Origin: Clostridia bacterium
GTDB lineage: Bacteria > Bacillota > Clostridia > Oscillospirales > CAG-272
Assembly (NCBI GenBank): GCA_017395885.1
Contig: JAFQNM010000301.1
Location: 1 to 8,564, forward strand
DNA length: 8,564 nt
Direction of reading: 5' to 3'
Shown here: positions 6,526-8,564 of the stretch, one piece after another
Layout of the letters: every line of letters starts with the position of its first letter
Position numbering within the stretch: the stretch's first letter is position 1
Translations under genes and position numbers: made by a program
Notes under the pieces: model-generated
Told to the model about the DNA's origin: nothing
What the model saw: the letters and a program-made list of their open reading frames with translations, nothing else
Database searches by the model: none

Positions 6526-7980
6526 ATGTACGTAATCGGACTTGACGTAGGTACCACCGGCACAAAGGCTGTTGTCGTTGACAGATGCGGCAATACTGTC
6601 GGCAGTGGGTACCGTGAATATGCCCTCGTCAGCGAAGGCGGCAAAGTTACTCAGTCTGCATCAGATTGGTGGGACGCTGCAGTTTTCGCTATCCGAGAGG
6701 CCACAAAAGGTGTTGACACAAAAAGCATAGCCGCTATGAGCCTTTCTACTCAGGCGGCAAGCATGCTCTGTGCTGACCGAGACGGCGATGCAAAGAGCGA
6801 GGTCATCACCTGGATGGACACACGCTCTTCTCTTGAGGCCGAGGAGCTGAGCTCTGCTATCGGCAAGGAAGAAGTATATAAAAAAAGCGGCTGGCTTCCC
6901 ACCCCCGTTCTTGATGCCGCTAAGATCCTCTGGATCAAAAAGAACAGCCCTGAGCTTTTCAATACCACCGAATATTTCATCTCTACCCTTGAATATATGA
7001 ATATGAAGCTTTGCGGACAGTGCGTTATTGACCCCACCAACGCCGCAATGCGCCAGATGTTCGATATTCAGACAGGAAAATGGGATGCTGATATCCTTGA
7101 CTTTATCGGCATTGACGAGTCACGCCTTCCCCGTGTTCTTCCCATAGGTGCAGAGGTTGGCACCCTTACTCCCTTTGCCGCAGAAGCACTTGGCCTTCAC
7201 ACAGGCGTTAAAGTATATAACGGCGCTCACGATCAGTACTGCGCTTCTATCGGCTGCGGTGCAGTAGAGGCCGGTGATATGCTTCTTGCAACGGGTACCA
7301 CGTGGGTAGTTCTCGGTATCACCGACAAGCTGCTCTATACAGACAGCCATATTTCCCCCGGCATCCACGCAGTTCCCGGAAGATACGGCGCACTTGCAAG
7401 CCTTGTGAGTGCCGGCAGCGCTCTCAACTGGTACCGCTCAATTATTGACGGCAACTTCAAGCTTATGGACGTGGAGGCTGAAAAGCGTATGGAAAGCGCA
7501 AGGGATCTTTTCGTTCTTCCCTACGTATGCGGTGCAGGCTTCCCCCACAACCGTCCCGATCTTCGCGGCGCTATGATCGGTCTTGACAAGGGTCACGACA
7601 GATACGATATTGCACGTGCACTTATGGAGGGTGTTGCTTTTGAGGCGGCAACAGTTCTTTCTCTGTTCAAGGAAAACGGAATGGATATCTCCACCCTGAT
7701 GATGACCGGCGGAGCTGCCAGAAGCCGATTGTGGTCTGAGATCGTGGGCTACGTTACAGGCTGCGATATTTACAGAATGAATGAGCCCGAGACCTGCTGC
7801 GTCGGCGCCGCTATGACTGCGGCTGTGGGCTGCGGTCTTTTCAAGGACTACAACGAATGCCGCTCGGTAATGGTAAAGCGAGAAAAGCTCATTCTTGATG
7901 ACCCTGCAAAACGAGAGTTTTATATTGAAAAGGGCAAAAAATATGCGCTTCTCTCCGATGCTCTCAAAAAAATAGTATAA
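6526..7980 (+). CDS. FGGY-family carbohydrate kinase (xylulokinase-like, substrate unknown)
   Basis: FGGY kinases use ATP to phosphorylate sugars or polyols. The 484 residues cover both actin-like halves. The N-terminal half (about 1-245) opens with the phosphate-binding loop GLDVGTTGTK (5-14). It continues with WW (48-49), the substrate-region segment MSLSTQAAS (71-79) and VITWMDTR (93-100). The likely catalytic base is Asp236 in GAHDQ (233-237). The C-terminal half contains ATGTTWVV (255-262), the helix ALMEGVAFEA (365-374) and the adenosine-site motif MTGGAARSRLWSE (393-405). The overall pattern is closest to xylulokinase-type members, but MHG, typical of true xylulokinases at the substrate loop, is replaced by TQAAS, and GGGDN by GAHDQ. 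A xylulose assignment is therefore not safe. The start codon is nine bases after the aminotransferase stop, with only a weak purine-rich ribosome site, so the two are probably translated together. Confidence 0.9.
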   Translation: MYVIGLDVGTTGTKAVVVDRCGNTVGSGYREYALVSEGGKVTQSASDWWDAAVFAIREATKGVDTKSIAAMSLSTQAASMLCADRDGDAKSEVITWMDTRSSLEAEELSSAIGKEEVYKKSGWLPTPVLDAAKILWIKKNSPELFNTTEYFISTLEYMNMKLCGQCVIDPTNAAMRQMFDIQTGKWDADILDFIGIDESRLPRVLPIGAEVGTLTPFAAEALGLHTGVKVYNGAHDQYCASIGCGAVEAGDMLLATGTTWVVLGITDKLLYTDSHISPGIHAVPGRYGALASLVSAGSALNWYRSIIDGNFKLMDVEAEKRMESARDLFVLPYVCGAGFPHNRPDLRGAMIGLDKGHDRYDIARALMEGVAFEAATVLSLFKENGMDISTLMMTGGAARSRLWSEIVGYVTGCDIYRMNEPETCCVGAAMTAAVGCGLFKDYNECRSVMVKREKLILDDPAKREFYIEKGKKYALLSDALKKIV

Positions 7981-7993
7981 CCAAAGAAAAGCT

Positions 7994-8557
7994 ATGAACA
8001 GTATTAAAATTTTCAACGGTGCACCTTCAGATGCTTCGGGCAGAGAGGATAAGGAGCTTCGGTGCTACCGTCTTCTCGATGAGCTCGGCATCTCATACGT
8101 TCGCGCAGACCACGATGCCGCAGAAACTATGGAGGTCTGCCGGGATATTGATAAGGCACTTGAGGCAGAAATATGCAAAAACCTGTTTCTCTGCAACAGA
8201 CAGCAAACTGAGTTCTATCTTTTGATGATGCCCGGCGACAAGCCGTTTAAAACGAAACTGCTCTCCAAGCAGATCGGCTCCTCCAGACTTTCCTTTGCAA
8301 CAGGAGAGCATATGGAGGCACTCCTTGATATAACGCCCGGCTCTGTCAGCATTCTGGGCATTATGAATGATAAGGAGAAAAAGGTTCGCCTTCTGGTGGA
8401 CAGCGATATTATTAAGGGTGAGTTTGTGGGATGCCATCCCTGCATCAATACCTCAAGCCTTAAAATCAGAACAGAGGATATGTTCGGCCCACTTCTCTCT
8501 GCTATGGGTCACTCGATGACCGTGGTCGACCTGCCCTGGAACGTTGATGATCTCTGA
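7994..8557 (+). CDS. YbaK/PrdX (ProXp-type) aminoacyl-tRNA deacylase domain protein
   Basis: This is a single-domain, cytoplasmic protein of the YbaK / prolyl-tRNA-synthetase-associated family. Members hydrolyse wrongly charged tRNAs in trans, for example Ala-tRNA(Pro) by ProXp-ala/PrdX or Cys-tRNA(Pro) by YbaK. The 187 residues include the early RLLDELGISYVRADHD (26-41), the segment CKNLFLC (61-67) with Lys62 as the likely catalytic lysine, KPFKTKLLSKQIG (83-95), a LDITPGSVSILGI strand (111-123) and GCHPCINTSSLKI (146-158), matching the family's G-x-HP-x-x-NT motif. Overall layout fits PrdX better than bacterial YbaK, but the exact tRNA substrate cannot be read from sequence. The start lies 13 bases after the kinase stop, behind a weak AAAGAAAAG ribosome site. 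The gene ends seven bases before the window edge, so its downstream neighbour is unseen. A link to the kinase and aminotransferase beyond shared transcription is not evident. Confidence 0.85.
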   Translation: MNSIKIFNGAPSDASGREDKELRCYRLLDELGISYVRADHDAAETMEVCRDIDKALEAEICKNLFLCNRQQTEFYLLMMPGDKPFKTKLLSKQIGSSRLSFATGEHMEALLDITPGSVSILGIMNDKEKKVRLLVDSDIIKGEFVGCHPCINTSSLKIRTEDMFGPLLSAMGHSMTVVDLPWNVDDL

Positions 8558-8564
8558 TATCTAA

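Noticed and set aside
7438..8016. A 192-codon minus-strand frame across the end of the kinase gene.
   Set aside because: It is codon-aligned antisense to the FGGY kinase, has no recognisable domain, and crosses the kinase-deacylase boundary. It is a shadow of the real gene.

Overview
The window looks like chromosomal DNA from a Gram-positive Clostridia-type bacterium (Bacillota, perhaps an Oscillospirales/Ruminococcaceae-like gut anaerobe). The reasons are a roughly even base composition, purine-rich Shine-Dalgarno sites, a YfhO-type membrane protein, ruvA-ruvB as a pair, and a PrdX/YbaK-type deacylase. The lineage is an inference from gene content and style; no rRNA or other taxonomic marker is present.

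All six genes are on the + strand and fill almost the whole window. The gaps between them are 38, 27, 44, 9 and 13 bases, so the layout is operon-like. In order: (1) a 1048-residue YfhO-family multi-pass membrane protein with an unusual cytoplasmic tail ending in a four-cysteine cluster; (2) ruvA and (3) ruvB, the Holliday-junction branch-migration motor; (4) a divergent 512-residue class III (PLP-dependent) aminotransferase-like enzyme; (5) an FGGY-family carbohydrate kinase; (6) a stand-alone YbaK/PrdX-type aminoacyl-tRNA deacylase. No RNA genes, mobile elements, CRISPR arrays, large repeats or convincing rho-independent terminators were found. No stretch longer than 44 bases lacks a gene.

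Functionally there seem to be three blocks. YfhO concerns envelope glycosylation. RuvAB concerns recombination and repair; ruvC is not in view. The aminotransferase and kinase genes are only 9 bases apart and probably form a small metabolic module of unknown substrate. That pair is preceded by the strongest ribosome-binding site in the window and by a possible promoter overlapping the end of ruvB. The aminotransferase gene has very restricted codon use, with no TTA, CTA or TCA codon in 512, which suggests it is strongly expressed. The deacylase gene ends the window and may belong to the same transcript.

Most of the window is ordinary housekeeping sequence. The parts worth a second look are the aminotransferase/FGGY kinase pair, the altered active-site motif of the aminotransferase, and the cysteine-rich tail on the YfhO protein. 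None of these is proof of a new system.
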